Position numbers and translations under genes: made by a program | Part shown: one piece after another, positions 32,628 through 43,274 of the stretch | How positions within the stretch are numbered: position 1 is the stretch's first letter | Layout: the number at the start of each line of letters is the position of its first letter | Origin: Ulva prolifera | Taxonomy: Eukaryota; Chlorophyta; Ulvophyceae; Ulvales; Ulvaceae | Assembly: GCA_023078555.1 (NCBI GenBank) | Contig: CM041199.1 | Span: forward strand, 5,709,315 to 5,773,314 | DNA: 64,000 nt | Direction of reading: 5' to 3' | Notes under the pieces: generated by a model | Database searches by the model: none | Told to the model about the DNA's origin: nothing | What the model saw: only the letters and a program-made list of their open reading frames with translations

Positions 32628-34454
32628 TGTCTTCATTGTAGTTGCCTTCATCCGCTTGGAGTCAACATGTCCTCTCCGACGCCGTGTGAATAAAGCATGT
32701 TCGCTTCCGCTTGGAGTCAACATGACCGTCCCGAGTTCGTGTGAAGCGGACATGCACGCGTCTGCGTGGATTGATTATGATTGCGTGGACTCCGTCTTCA
32801 TTGAAGTTGCCTTCATCCGCTTGGAGTCAACATGACCGTCCCGAGTTCGTGTAAAGCGGACATGCACGCGTCTGCGTGGAGTGAGAATGATTGCTTGGAC
32901 TCCGTCTTCATCGAAGTTGCCTTCATCCGCTTGCAGTCAACATGTCCTCTCCGACGCCGTGTGAATAAAACATGTTCGCGTCCGTGTGGAGTCAACATGA
33001 CCGTCCCGAGTTCGTGTGAAGCGGACATGCCCCCGTCTGCGTGGAGTGAGAATGATTGGGTGGACTCCGTCTTCATTGAAGTTGCCTTCATCCGCTTGCA
33101 GTCAACATGACCGTCCCGAGTTCGTGTAAAGCGGACATGCACGCGTCTGCGTGGAGTGAGAATGATTGCTTGGACTCCGTCTTCATTGAAGTTGCCTTCA
33201 TCCGCTTGCAGTCAACATGTCCTCTCCGACGCCGTGTGAATAAAACATGTTCGCGTCCGTGTGGAGTCAACATGACCGTCCCGAGTTCGTGTGAAGCGGA
33301 CATGCCCCCGTCTGCGTGGAGTGAGAATGATTGCTTGGACTCCGTCTTCATTGAAGTTGCCTTCATCCGCTTGCAGTCAACATGACCGTTCCGAGTTCGT
33401 GTAAAGCGGACATGCACGCGTCTGCGTGGAGTGAGAATGATTGCTTGGACTCCGTCTTCATTGAAGTTGCCTTCATCCGCTTGCAGTCAACATGTCCTCT
33501 CCGACGCCGTGTGAATAAAACATGTTCGCGTCCGTGTGGAGTCAACATGACCGTCCCGAGTTCGTGTGAAGCGGACATGCCCCCGTCTGCGTGGAGTGAG
33601 AATGATTGCTTGGACTCCGTCTTCATTGAAGTTGCCTTCATCCGCTTGGAGTCAACATGTCCTCTCCGACGCCGTGTGAATAAAACATGTTCGCGTCCGT
33701 GTGGAGTCAACATGACCGTCCCGAGTTCGTGTGAAGCGGACATGCACGCGTCTGCGTGGATTGATTATGATTGCGTGGACTCCGTCTTCATTGAAGTTGC
33801 CTTCATCCGCTTGCAGTCAACATGTCCTCTCCGACGCCGTGTGAATAAAACATGTTCGCGTCCGTGTGGAGTCAACATGACCATCCCGAGTTCGTGTGAA
33901 GCGGACATGCACGCGTCTGCGTGGATTGATTATGATTGCATGGACTCCGTCTTCATTGAAGTTGCCTTCATCCGCTTGCAGTCAACATGTCCTCTCCGAC
34001 GCCGTGTGAATAAAACATGTTCGCGTCCGTGTGGAGTCAACATGACCGTCCCGAGTTCGTGTGAAGCGGACATGCACGCGTCTGCGTGGATTGATTATGA
34101 TTGCATGGACTCCGTCTTCATTGAAGTTGCCTTCATCCGCTTGCAGTCAACATGTCCTCTCCGACGCCGTGTGAATAAAACATGTTCGCGTCCGTGTGGA
34201 GTCAACATGACCATCCCGAGTTCGTGTGAAGCGGACATGCACGCGTCTGCGTGGATTGATTATGATTGCATGGACTCCGTCTTCATTGAAGTTGCCTTCA
34301 TCCGCTTGCAGTCAACATGTCCTCTCCGACGCCGTGTGAATAAAACATGTTCGCGTCCGTGTGGAGTCAACATGACCGTCCCGAGTTCGTGTGAAGCGGA
34401 CATGCCCCCGTCTGCGTGGAGTAAGAATGATTGCTTGGACTCTGTGTTCATTGT

Positions 34455-34613
34455 CCCTTCGTAAGTTACACATATCTGGCCATTGTATGGCAAAGCAAAC
34501 AGACAACATCAAGCCAACCCAGCGAACGGCCGCCACACCAGCAACCACAAGAAAGCTTACTTACGAACACCAGCAACCACAAGAAAGCAGCACAGCAAAA
34601 AGCCCCAGACAAT
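34455..34613 (-). repeat. Mini-element M, array copy 7
   Basis: Same edges; spacing 1986 bp (336 + 1650). Confidence 0.85.
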
Positions 34614-35615
34614 TGTCTTCATTGTAGTTGCCTTCATCCGCTTGGAGTCAACATGTCCTCTCCGACGCCGTGTGAATAAAGCATGTTCGCTTCCGCTTGG
34701 AGTCAACATGACCGTCCCGAGTTCGTGTGAAGCGGACATGCACGCGTCTGCGTGGATTGATTATGATTGCGTGGACTCCGTCTTCATTGAAGTTGCCTTC
34801 ATCCGCTTGGAGTCAACATGACCGTCCTGAGTTCGTGTAAAGCGGACATGCACGCGTCTGCGTGGAGTGAGAATGATTGCTTGGACTCCGTCTTCATTGA
34901 AGTTGCCTTCATCCGCTTGCAGTCAACATGTCCTCTCCGACGCCGTGTGAATAAAACATGTTCGCGTCCGTGTGGAGTCAACATGACCGTCCCGAGTTCG
35001 TGTGAAGCGGACATGCCCCCGTCTGCGTGGAGTGAGAATGATTGCTTGGACTCCGTCTTCATTGAAGTTGCCTTCATCCGCTTGCAGTCAACATGACCGT
35101 TCCGAGTTCGTGTAAAGCGGACATGCACGCGTCTGCGTGGAGTGAGAATGATTGCTTGGACTCCGTCTTCATTGAAGTTGCCTTCATCCGCTTGCAGTCA
35201 ACATGTCCTCTCCGACGCCGTGTGAATAAAACATGTTCGCGTCCGTGTGGAGTCAACATGACCGTCCCGAGTTCGTGTGAAGCGGACATGCCCCCGTCTG
35301 CGTGGAGTGAGAATGATTGCTTGGACTCCGTCTTCATTGAAGTTGCCTTCATCCGCTTGCAGTCAACATGACCGTTCCGAGTTCGTGTAAAGCGGACATG
35401 CACGCGTCTGCGTGGAGTGAGAATGATTGCTTGGACTCCGTCTTCATTGAAGTTGCCTTCATCCGCTTGCAGTCAACATGTCCTCTCCGACGCCGTGTGA
35501 ATAAAACATGTTCGCGTCCGTGTGGAGTCAACATGACCGTCCCGAGTTCGTGTGAAGCGGACATGCCCCCGTCTGCGTGGAGTAAGAATGATTGCTTGGA
35601 CTCTGTGTTCATTGT

Positions 35616-35774
35616 CCCTTCGTAAGTTACACATATCTGGCCATTGTATGGCAAAGCAAACAGACAACATCAAGCCAACCCAGCGAACGGCCGCCACACC
35701 AGCAACCACAAGAAAGCTTACTTACGAACACCAGCAACCACAAGAAAGCAGCACAGCAAAAAGCCCCAGACAAT
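35616..35774 (-). repeat. Mini-element M, array copy 8
   Basis: Same edges; spacing 1161 bp (336 + 825). Confidence 0.85.
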
Positions 35775-37106
35775 TGTCTTCATTGTAGTTGCCTTCATCC
35801 GCTTGGAGTCAACATGTCCTCTCCGACGCCGTGTGAATAAAGCATGTTCGCTTCCGCTTGGAGTCAACATGACCGTCCCGAGTTCGTGTGAAGCGGACAT
35901 GCACGCGTCTGCGTGGATTGATTATGATTGCGTGGACTCCGTCTTCATTGAAGTTGCCTTCATCCGCTTGGAGTCAACATGACCGTCCTGAGTTCGTGTA
36001 AAGCGGACATGCACGCGTCTGCGTGGAGTGAGAATGATTGCTTGGACTCCGTCTTCATTGAAGTTGCCTTCATCCGCTTGCAGTCAACATGTCCTCTCCG
36101 ACGCCGTGTGAATAAAACATGTTCGCGTCCGTGTGGAGTCAACATGACCGTCCCGAGTTCGTGTGAAGCGGACATGCCCCCGTCTGCGTGGAGTGAGAAT
36201 GATTGCTTGGACTCCGTCTTCATTGAAGTTGCCTTCATCCGCTTGGAGTCAACATGTCCTCTCCGACGCCGTGTGAATAAAACATGTTCGCGTCCGTGTG
36301 GAGTCAACATGACCGTCCCGAGTTCGTGTGAAGCGGACATGCACGCGTCTGCGTGGATTGATTATGATTGCGTGGACTCCGTCTTCATTGAAGTTGCCTT
36401 CATCCGCTTGCAGTCAACATGTCCTCTCCGACGCCGTGTGAATAAAACATGTTCGCGTCCGTGTGGAGTCAACATGACCGTCCCGAGTTCGTGTGAAGCG
36501 GACATGCCCCCGTCTGCGTGGAGTGAGAATGATTGCTTGGACTCCGTCTTCATTGAAGTTGCCTTCATCCGCTTGCAGTCAACATGACCGTTCCGAGTTC
36601 GTGTAAAGCGGACATGCACGCGTCTGCGTGGAGTGAGAATGATTGCTTGGACTCCGTCTTCATTGAAGTTGCCTTCATCCGCTTGCAGTCAACATGTCCT
36701 CTCCGACGCCGTGTGAATAAAACATGTTCGCGTCCGTGTGGAGTCAACATGACCGTCCCGAGTTCGTGTGAAGCGGACATGCCCCCGTCTGCGTGGAGTG
36801 AGAATGATTGCTTGGACTCCGTCTTCATTGAAGTTGCCTTCATCCGCTTGCAGTCAACATGACCGTTCCGAGTTCGTGTAAAGCGGACATGCACGCGTCT
36901 GCGTGGAGTGAGAATGATTGCTTGGACTCCGTCTTCATTGAAGTTGCCTTCATCCGCTTGCAGTCAACATGTCCTCTCCGACGCCGTGTGAATAAAACAT
37001 GTTCGCGTCCGTGTGGAGTCAACATGACCGTCCCGAGTTCGTGTGAAGCGGACATGCCCCCGTCTGCGTGGAGTAAGAATGATTGCTTGGACTCTGTGTT
37101 CATTGT

Positions 37107-37265
37107 CCCTTCGTAAGTTACACATATCTGGCCATTGTATGGCAAAGCAAACAGACAACATCAAGCCAACCCAGCGAACGGCCGCCACACCAGCAACCAC
37201 AAGAAAGCTTACTTACGAACACCAGCAACCACAAGAAAGCAGCACAGCAAAAAGCCCCAGACAAT
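37107..37265 (-). repeat. Mini-element M, array copy 9
   Basis: Same edges; spacing 1491 bp (336 + 1155). A TRIM-1 lies 68 bp further right. Confidence 0.85.
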
Positions 37266-37332
37266 TGTCTTCATTGTAGTTGCCTTCATCCGCTTGGAGT
37301 CAACATGTCCTCTCCGACGCCGTGTGAATAAA

Positions 37333-37653
37333 TGTCAAGAAAAGCGCCCACCCGAAGGTGTACTACTTCCTTCGAGGATCTGGTCATATATATACTTGAG
37401 TGCTTGATGACTCATCATGACACCCCCCCTCACTCAAGGACCGTTGACTAGGATCCGAGGAGACAAACTTGGAGGCGGACGCGGATCCGGGTGCAGCTAC
37501 CCGGATTCGAACCTGCGTCTATGGAGGTTAAGATCCTCTCTATGACCACTCTCACCGATACCATGTAAGGAAAAGCGCCCACCCGAAGGTGTACTACTTC
37601 CTTCGAGGATCTGGTCATATATATACTTGAGTGCTTGATGACTCATCATGACA
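37333..37653 (-). mobile_element. TRIM-1 inserted in the satellite
   Basis: A separate insertion of the same 321-bp family as at 810. LTRs are 37333-37422 and 37564-37653 and the target duplication is ATAAA (37328-37332 and 37654-37658), inside the AATAAA of a c subunit. The two LTRs differ at two of 90 positions, and the copy differs from the 810 copy at several, so it looks older. The primer site TGGTATCGGTGAG and the B box GGTTCGAATCC are kept. The anticodon-like loop reads ATCTTAA instead of ATCGTAA. Confidence 0.9.
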
Positions 37654-39088
37654 ATAAAGCATGTTCGCTTCCGCTTGGAGTCAACATGACCGTCCCGAGT
37701 TCGTGTGAAGCGGACATGCACGCGTCTGCGTGGATTGATTATGATTGCGTGGACTCCGTCTTCATTGAAGTTGCCTTCATCCGCTTGGAGTCAACATGAC
37801 CGTCCCGAGTTCGTGTAAAGCGGACATGCACGCGTCTACGTGGAGTGAGAATGATTGCTTGGACTCCGTCTTCATTGAAGTTGCCTTCATCCGCTTGCAG
37901 TCAACATGTCCTCTCCGACGCCGTGTGAATAAAACATGTTCGCGTCCGTGTGGAGTCAACATGACCGTCCCGAGTTCGTGTGAAGCGGACATGCCCCCGT
38001 CTGCGTGGAGTGAGAATGATTGCTTGGACTCCGTCTTCATTGAAGTTGCCTTCATCCGCTTGGAGTCAACATGTCCTCTCCGACGCCGTGTGAATAAAAC
38101 ATGTTCGCGTCCGTGTGGAGTCAACATGACCGTCCCGAGTTCGTGTGAAGCGGACATGCACGCGTCTGCGTGGATTGAGAATGATTGCGTGGACTCCGTC
38201 TTCATTGAAGTTGCCTTCATCCGCTTGCAGTCAACATGACCGTTCCGAGTTCGTGTAAAGCGGACATGCACGCGTCTGCGTGGAGTGAGAATGATTGCTT
38301 GGACTCCGTCTTCATTGAAGTTGCCTTCATCCGCTTGCAGTCAACATGTCCTGTCCGACGCCGTGTGAATAAAACATGTTCGCGTCCGTGTGGAGTCAAC
38401 ATGACCGTCCCGAGTTCGTGTGAAGCGGACATGCACGCGTCTGCGTGGATTGATTATGATTGCGTGGACTCCGTCTTCATTGAAGTTGCCTTCATCCGCT
38501 TGCAGTCAACATGACCGTTCCGAGTTCGTGTAAAGCGGACATGCACGCGTCTGCGTGGAGTGAGAATGATTGCTTGGACTCCGTCTTCATTGAAATTGCC
38601 TTCATCCGCTTGCAGTCAACATGTCCTCTCCGACGCCGTGTGAATAAAACATGTTCGCGTCCGTGTGGAGTCAACATGACCGTCCCGAGTTCGTGTGAAG
38701 CGGACATGCACGCGTCTGCGTGGATTGATTATGATTGCGTGGACTCCGTCTTCATTGAAGTTGCCTTCATCCGCTTGCAGTCAACATGTCCTCTCCGACG
38801 CCGTGTGAATAAAACATGTTCGCGTCCGTGTGGAGTCAACATGACCATCCCGAGTTCGTGTGAAGCGGACATGCACGCGTCTGCGTGGATTGATTATGAT
38901 TGCATGGACTCCGTCTTCATTGAAGTTGCCTTCATCCGCTTGCAGTCAACATGTCCTCTCCGACGCCGTGTGAATAAAACATGTTCGCGTCCGTGTGGAG
39001 TCAACATGACCGTCCCGAGTTCGTGTGAAGCGGACATGCCCCCGTCTGCGTGGAGTAAGAATGATTGCTTGGACTCTGTGTTCATTGT

Positions 39089-39247
39089 CCCTTCGTAAGT
39101 TACACATATCTGGCCATTGTATGGCAAAGCAAACAGACAACATCAAGCCAACCCAGCGAACGGCCGCCACACCAGCAACCACAAGAAAGCTTACTTACGA
39201 ACACCAGCAACCACAAGAAAGCAGCACAGCAAAAAGCCCCAGACAAT
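39089..39247 (-). repeat. Mini-element M, array copy 10
   Basis: Same edges; spacing 1982 bp, which is 336 + 1320 + 326, the last number being the TRIM-1 plus its target duplication. Confidence 0.85.
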
Positions 39248-39589
39248 TGTCTTCATTGTAGTTGCCTTCATCCGCTTGGAGTCAACATGTCCTCTCCGAC
39301 GCCGTGTGAATAAAGCATGTTCGCTTCCGCTTGGAGTCAACATGACCGTCCCGAGTTCGTGTGAAGCGGACATGCACCCGTCTGCGTGGAGTGAGAATGA
39401 TTGCTTGGACTCCGTCTTCATTGAAGTTGCCTTCATCCGCTTGCAGTCAACATGTCCTCTCCGACGCAGTGTGAATAAAACATGTTCGCGTCCGTGTGGA
39501 GTCAACATGACCGTCCCGAGTTCATGTGAAGCGGACATGCCCCCGTCTGCGTGGAGTAAGAATGATTGCTTGGACTCTGTGTTCATTGT

Positions 39590-39748
39590 CCCTTCGTAAG
39601 TTACACATATCTGGCCATTGTATGGCAAAGCAAACAGACAACATCAAGCCAACCCAGCGAACGGCCGCCACACCAGCAACCACAAGAAAGCTTACTTACG
39701 AACACCAGCAACCACAAGAAAGCAGCACAGCAAAAAGCCCCAGACAAT
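39590..39748 (-). repeat. Mini-element M, array copy 11
   Basis: Same edges; spacing 501 bp. It is the last copy before the array ends. Confidence 0.85.
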
Positions 39749-40475
39749 TGTCTTCATTGTAGTTGCCTTCATCCGCTTGGAGTCAACATGTCCTCTCCGA
39801 CGCCGTGTGAATAAAGCATGTTCGCTTCCGCTTGGAGTCAACATGACCGTCCCGAGTTCGTGTGAAGCGGACATGCACCCGTCTGCGTGGAGTGAGAATG
39901 ATTGGGTGGACTCCGTCTTCATTGAAGTTGCCTTCATCCGCTTGCAGTCAACATGACCGTCCCGAGTTCGTGTAAAGCGGACATGCACGCGTCTGCGTGG
40001 AGTGAGAATGATTGCTTGGACTCCGTCTTCATTGAAGTTGCCTTCATCCGCTTGCAGTCAACATGTCCTCTCCGACGCCGTGTGAATAAAACATGTTCGC
40101 GTCCGTGTGGAGTCAACATGACCGTCCCGAGTTCATGTGAAGCGGACATGCCCCCGTCTGCGTGGAGTGAGAATGATTGCTTGGACTCGGTCTTCATTGT
40201 AGTTGCTTTCAACCGCTTGGAGTCAACATGTCCTCTCCGACGCCGTGTGAATAAAACATGTTCGTGTGCGTGTGTAGTCAACATGACCGTCCCGAGTTCG
40301 TGTGAAGCGGACATGCACGCGTCTGCGTGGATTGATTATGATTGCGTGGACTCCGTCTTCATTGAAGTTGCCTTCATCCGCTTGCAGTCAACATGACCGT
40401 CCCGAGTTCGTGTGAAGCGGACATGCCCCCGTCTGCGTGGAGTGAGAATGATTACTTGGACTCTGTCTTTATTGA

Positions 40476-42998
40476 CTAACTTGTAACTTGTGGTCTTTTT
40501 GTTGTGAGATACATCTCACTAGGGCATGCTGGCGCGGCACACCTATAGACACCTAAGGCTGCAGCGCAGACCACAACATGTGTCCTCGTAACTTGGACTG
40601 GCGTCTGTACAACGCCACTTATACATTATATACCACGTTAATTATTATTATGCACATATGTGCACGCAATTTCTGTACAGCGTTGTCAGGAAAAGCGCCC
40701 ACCCGAAGGTGTACTACTTTCCTTTGAGAATCTGGTCATATATATACTTGAGTGCTGATGACTCATCATGACACCTCCCCTCACTCAAGGACCGCTGACT
40801 AGGATCCGAGGAGACAAACTTGGAGGCGGACGCGGATCCGGGTGCAGCTACCCGGATTCGAACCTGCGTCTATGGAGGTTACGATCCTCGCTATGACCAC
40901 TCTCACCGATACCATGTCAGGAAAAGCGCCCACCCGAAGGTGTACTACTTTCCTTTGAGAATCTGGTCATATATATACTTGAGTGCTGATGACTCATCAT
41001 GACAAGCGTCCTGTACACTCGAATCACAATGATACGTGTATGCCTGACACCTTACTGGACGTGGCTACGAGTGCACCAACTCGGCCAGCTTACGCAGCCA
41101 TGCTTAGTTGGCACTATATTATATCGGGTTACTCGGAACAGCGCATTAGCGGTCATGTCCTACCCAAGCTAGACTGGTATCTTACAGACCGGGTCGCATG
41201 CAGACCTCCCATGTTTATTTGCGAACTCACACATGTTACGCGGCAGCCTTGGGGCTTCGCATGCATGCCCGCTGTTAGCAGGCACGGCACCCACATCGAA
41301 CACGAAATCAGTGTGCGATCAGCCTTCAGGCTCCGAAGGCCACATGTTCACTTTCTCCCGCAGTTACTCGGGATCTTGGGTCTGCGCTCTGCGCGATCCG
41401 GCGAGGCCAGCTCTGACAGGGGGATCGACCTGGGCGCACACACCATCGGTATTTATACCGAGCGCTTGCTGGGACCAGGCACGTTTTTACAGTGATCTGG
41501 TTGGGGCGCCACCCATTCGTGCATCACATTGTATTGAATTCTTGCCTCTTTTCGCATCTGTCTGTTCTATTTCTGTCTGCCTGTACAGCCTTCGTGCTGC
41601 GGCGTTTAGCCCATTTTATTCAGCTGTCCTCGCGCAGCACCGTAGGTCCGTTCCGCCCCGGCGACTCAGAGACTTCTACAGGTATCGGTGACCTCAAGAT
41701 CTCTGTCCCGATTATTCTTTTATTACTTGCAGATGGCCAGCGAATTAGCTGCCCAAGCCATGGAGGACCCGGTTACGTGGGAATCCGCTCGTGAGTCGAT
41801 CGTTACATGTGTTGATTCGAATTTTTCTTTAGAACAATGTCAGAATCCTGGCCTGGCTAGCTTCCCTCAGGAAGACTTAGACTTTATTCGACGTCTGTTT
41901 AGCATGCTGCTGTGGCTGCAAAACGTTATGGTGAATTGTGCTGCTGACTTTGACAAGCCGGCGTTCATGGCTGTATGCCGGGATGCCAGACAGATTTTCT
42001 TAGAGTCTGACCTGCCGGATGACGAGGTACCCTTCCGACCTCTGGAGAAGAAGGTGTCTTCGGAAGCTGTTAAGCGTGCCCTTAAGGCGCCGGGTGGATT
42101 TTTGTGCGCGGCTGATTGGGGCCCCGTGGACGGCCCCGTGCGCAACTTGCTTAGCCCGGCAGCCATGACATTATTGGTCTGGCTCGGGCCTAGGTTCGCC
42201 AAGCCCCTGCTTGATCTGACTTTTGCTTTCTCCACCAATTACAAGTCGTTTACGCTTGCCATGTTGGCATGCCCTGTCCGTACCGACTTGTTAGGACTGC
42301 TTGGCGTCAAGGAGCGGACTACGAAGTTACGTACCACGCCCGCTGTTAACAGCCATGGCGCTGCACTAATTAAGCTTGTGAAAGCCTCGGAGCCAAAAGT
42401 TTTTAATATTGTGCACGCAGTATGGCATGCGTTTACTAGTGCACGTTATTGTCTCAAAAGCGTGTCTGAAGTGTTCCCAACGGTCCACGTTTCGGAGATT
42501 ACCAAGGCGGAGGCACAACAGTATCGGGACTGCTCGGCAAGCGTCACCACCCAGGTGCAGTCAATCTTACCCATCCATTCATCACTGCCTGAGAGTAACC
42601 CGAATTTTCTTGATGACAGCTCAAATACGTGTTTTCGTAGTGCTCAATATACATTTTCGTCGGTTCACATGCCCACAGCAGCCGCGTTGCGCGGCGATCC
42701 CTTATCCGAATTACGTTGGCACAAGTACCAAAGCGACGTTTTGCATGCACGCGCGAATTGTTTGCAACTATCAGAGAAGCAAGTCATACAACATCTGACC
42801 ACCACTTTTTCTCGCACTGACCAACATGTTACGGTTGCGCAAGAAGCTGCTCTGAACCCTGAATGCACTGTCCGACAGTGGTTAGAAGTGATTAGAGACT
42901 TTTACTTCACCAGCGGTCAGTTCAGACATAATATTGAACACGCGTGGCAGCGCTATGACGCGGCCGACTCTGCTGATTTTAATGAGCTTATGCACCAC
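40476..42998 (+). mobile_element. LTR-X, second copy (5' part)
   Basis: Duplicate of 602-3124: LTR from about 40482 to 41680, primer site GGTATCGGTGA at 41681-41691, Gag-like frame from 41733, ended by Copia-1C at 42999. The TRIM-1 in its LTR is also present, so that insertion is older than the duplication. Confidence 0.6.
40684..41004 (-). mobile_element. TRIM-1, duplicate of the 810 copy
   Basis: Same insertion as at 810-1130 with the same target duplication AGCGT. LTRs are 40684-40773 and 40915-41004. The tRNA-like module lies at 40849-40914. Confidence 0.9.
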
Positions 42999-43013
42999 TG
43001 TCGAGAGAAATAG
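41733..43013 (+). CDS. Gag-like protein of LTR-X, second copy (truncated)
   Basis: The same 426 residues as at 1859-3139, with its natural C-terminus likewise missing because Copia-1C starts at 42999. Identical sequence in both copies says only that the duplication is recent, not that the protein is under selection. Confidence 0.5.
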   Translation: MASELAAQAMEDPVTWESARESIVTCVDSNFSLEQCQNPGLASFPQEDLDFIRRLFSMLLWLQNVMVNCAADFDKPAFMAVCRDARQIFLESDLPDDEVPFRPLEKKVSSEAVKRALKAPGGFLCAADWGPVDGPVRNLLSPAAMTLLVWLGPRFAKPLLDLTFAFSTNYKSFTLAMLACPVRTDLLGLLGVKERTTKLRTTPAVNSHGAALIKLVKASEPKVFNIVHAVWHAFTSARYCLKSVSEVFPTVHVSEITKAEAQQYRDCSASVTTQVQSILPIHSSLPESNPNFLDDSSNTCFRSAQYTFSSVHMPTAAALRGDPLSELRWHKYQSDVLHARANCLQLSEKQVIQHLTTTFSRTDQHVTVAQEAALNPECTVRQWLEVIRDFYFTSGQFRHNIEHAWQRYDAADSADFNELMHHCREK

Positions 43014-43274
43014 GTTTAGTCTAGGCCAGTGTAAACATGCATGTAGTTGACTCACTTGTGTGATCATGAGGGTCGTGACAGCAGGGCGTACTCTGCATAT
43101 ATAGTCTAGATGTGGGCAGTGAGCTCTATCGAGTCTCACTGACCTTCCCTCTGTCACGACAGGTATGTCTACGTCTCTGCATCGTTCATGTCATGCTCCT
43201 GTATCTGTAAGTCGAGTCTCACTGACCTTCCCTCTGTCACGACAGGTTATGGGCCTTTTTACGGATCCACTGCG

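Larger units (their letters stand above)
25404..40475. repeat. Large complex satellite array
   Basis: About 15 kb are made of 55-bp subunits a, b and c combined as a+b (110 bp) and a+b+c or c+a+b (165 bp). Near 29.9-31.4 kb a 275-bp higher-order unit repeats regularly. Subunits a and c agree at about 36 of 55 positions and b and c at about 32, so all three probably come from one 55-bp ancestor. Type c carries AATAAA. Eleven copies of mini-element M and one TRIM-1 are embedded. Frames of up to 360 codons on either strand follow from 165 being a multiple of three. The left edge has the same first units as the satellite at 7678 and 53818. Confidence 0.95.

Noticed and set aside
33382-34464. Satellite frames of up to 360 codons as protein-coding genes
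   Set aside because: They are direct products of the 165-bp period, occur on both strands, change with unit order, and show no domain or independent start context.
25404-40475. CRISPR array
   Set aside because: The repeats are contiguous without unique spacers, the units are 55 to 275 bp, and all neighbours are eukaryotic retroelements.
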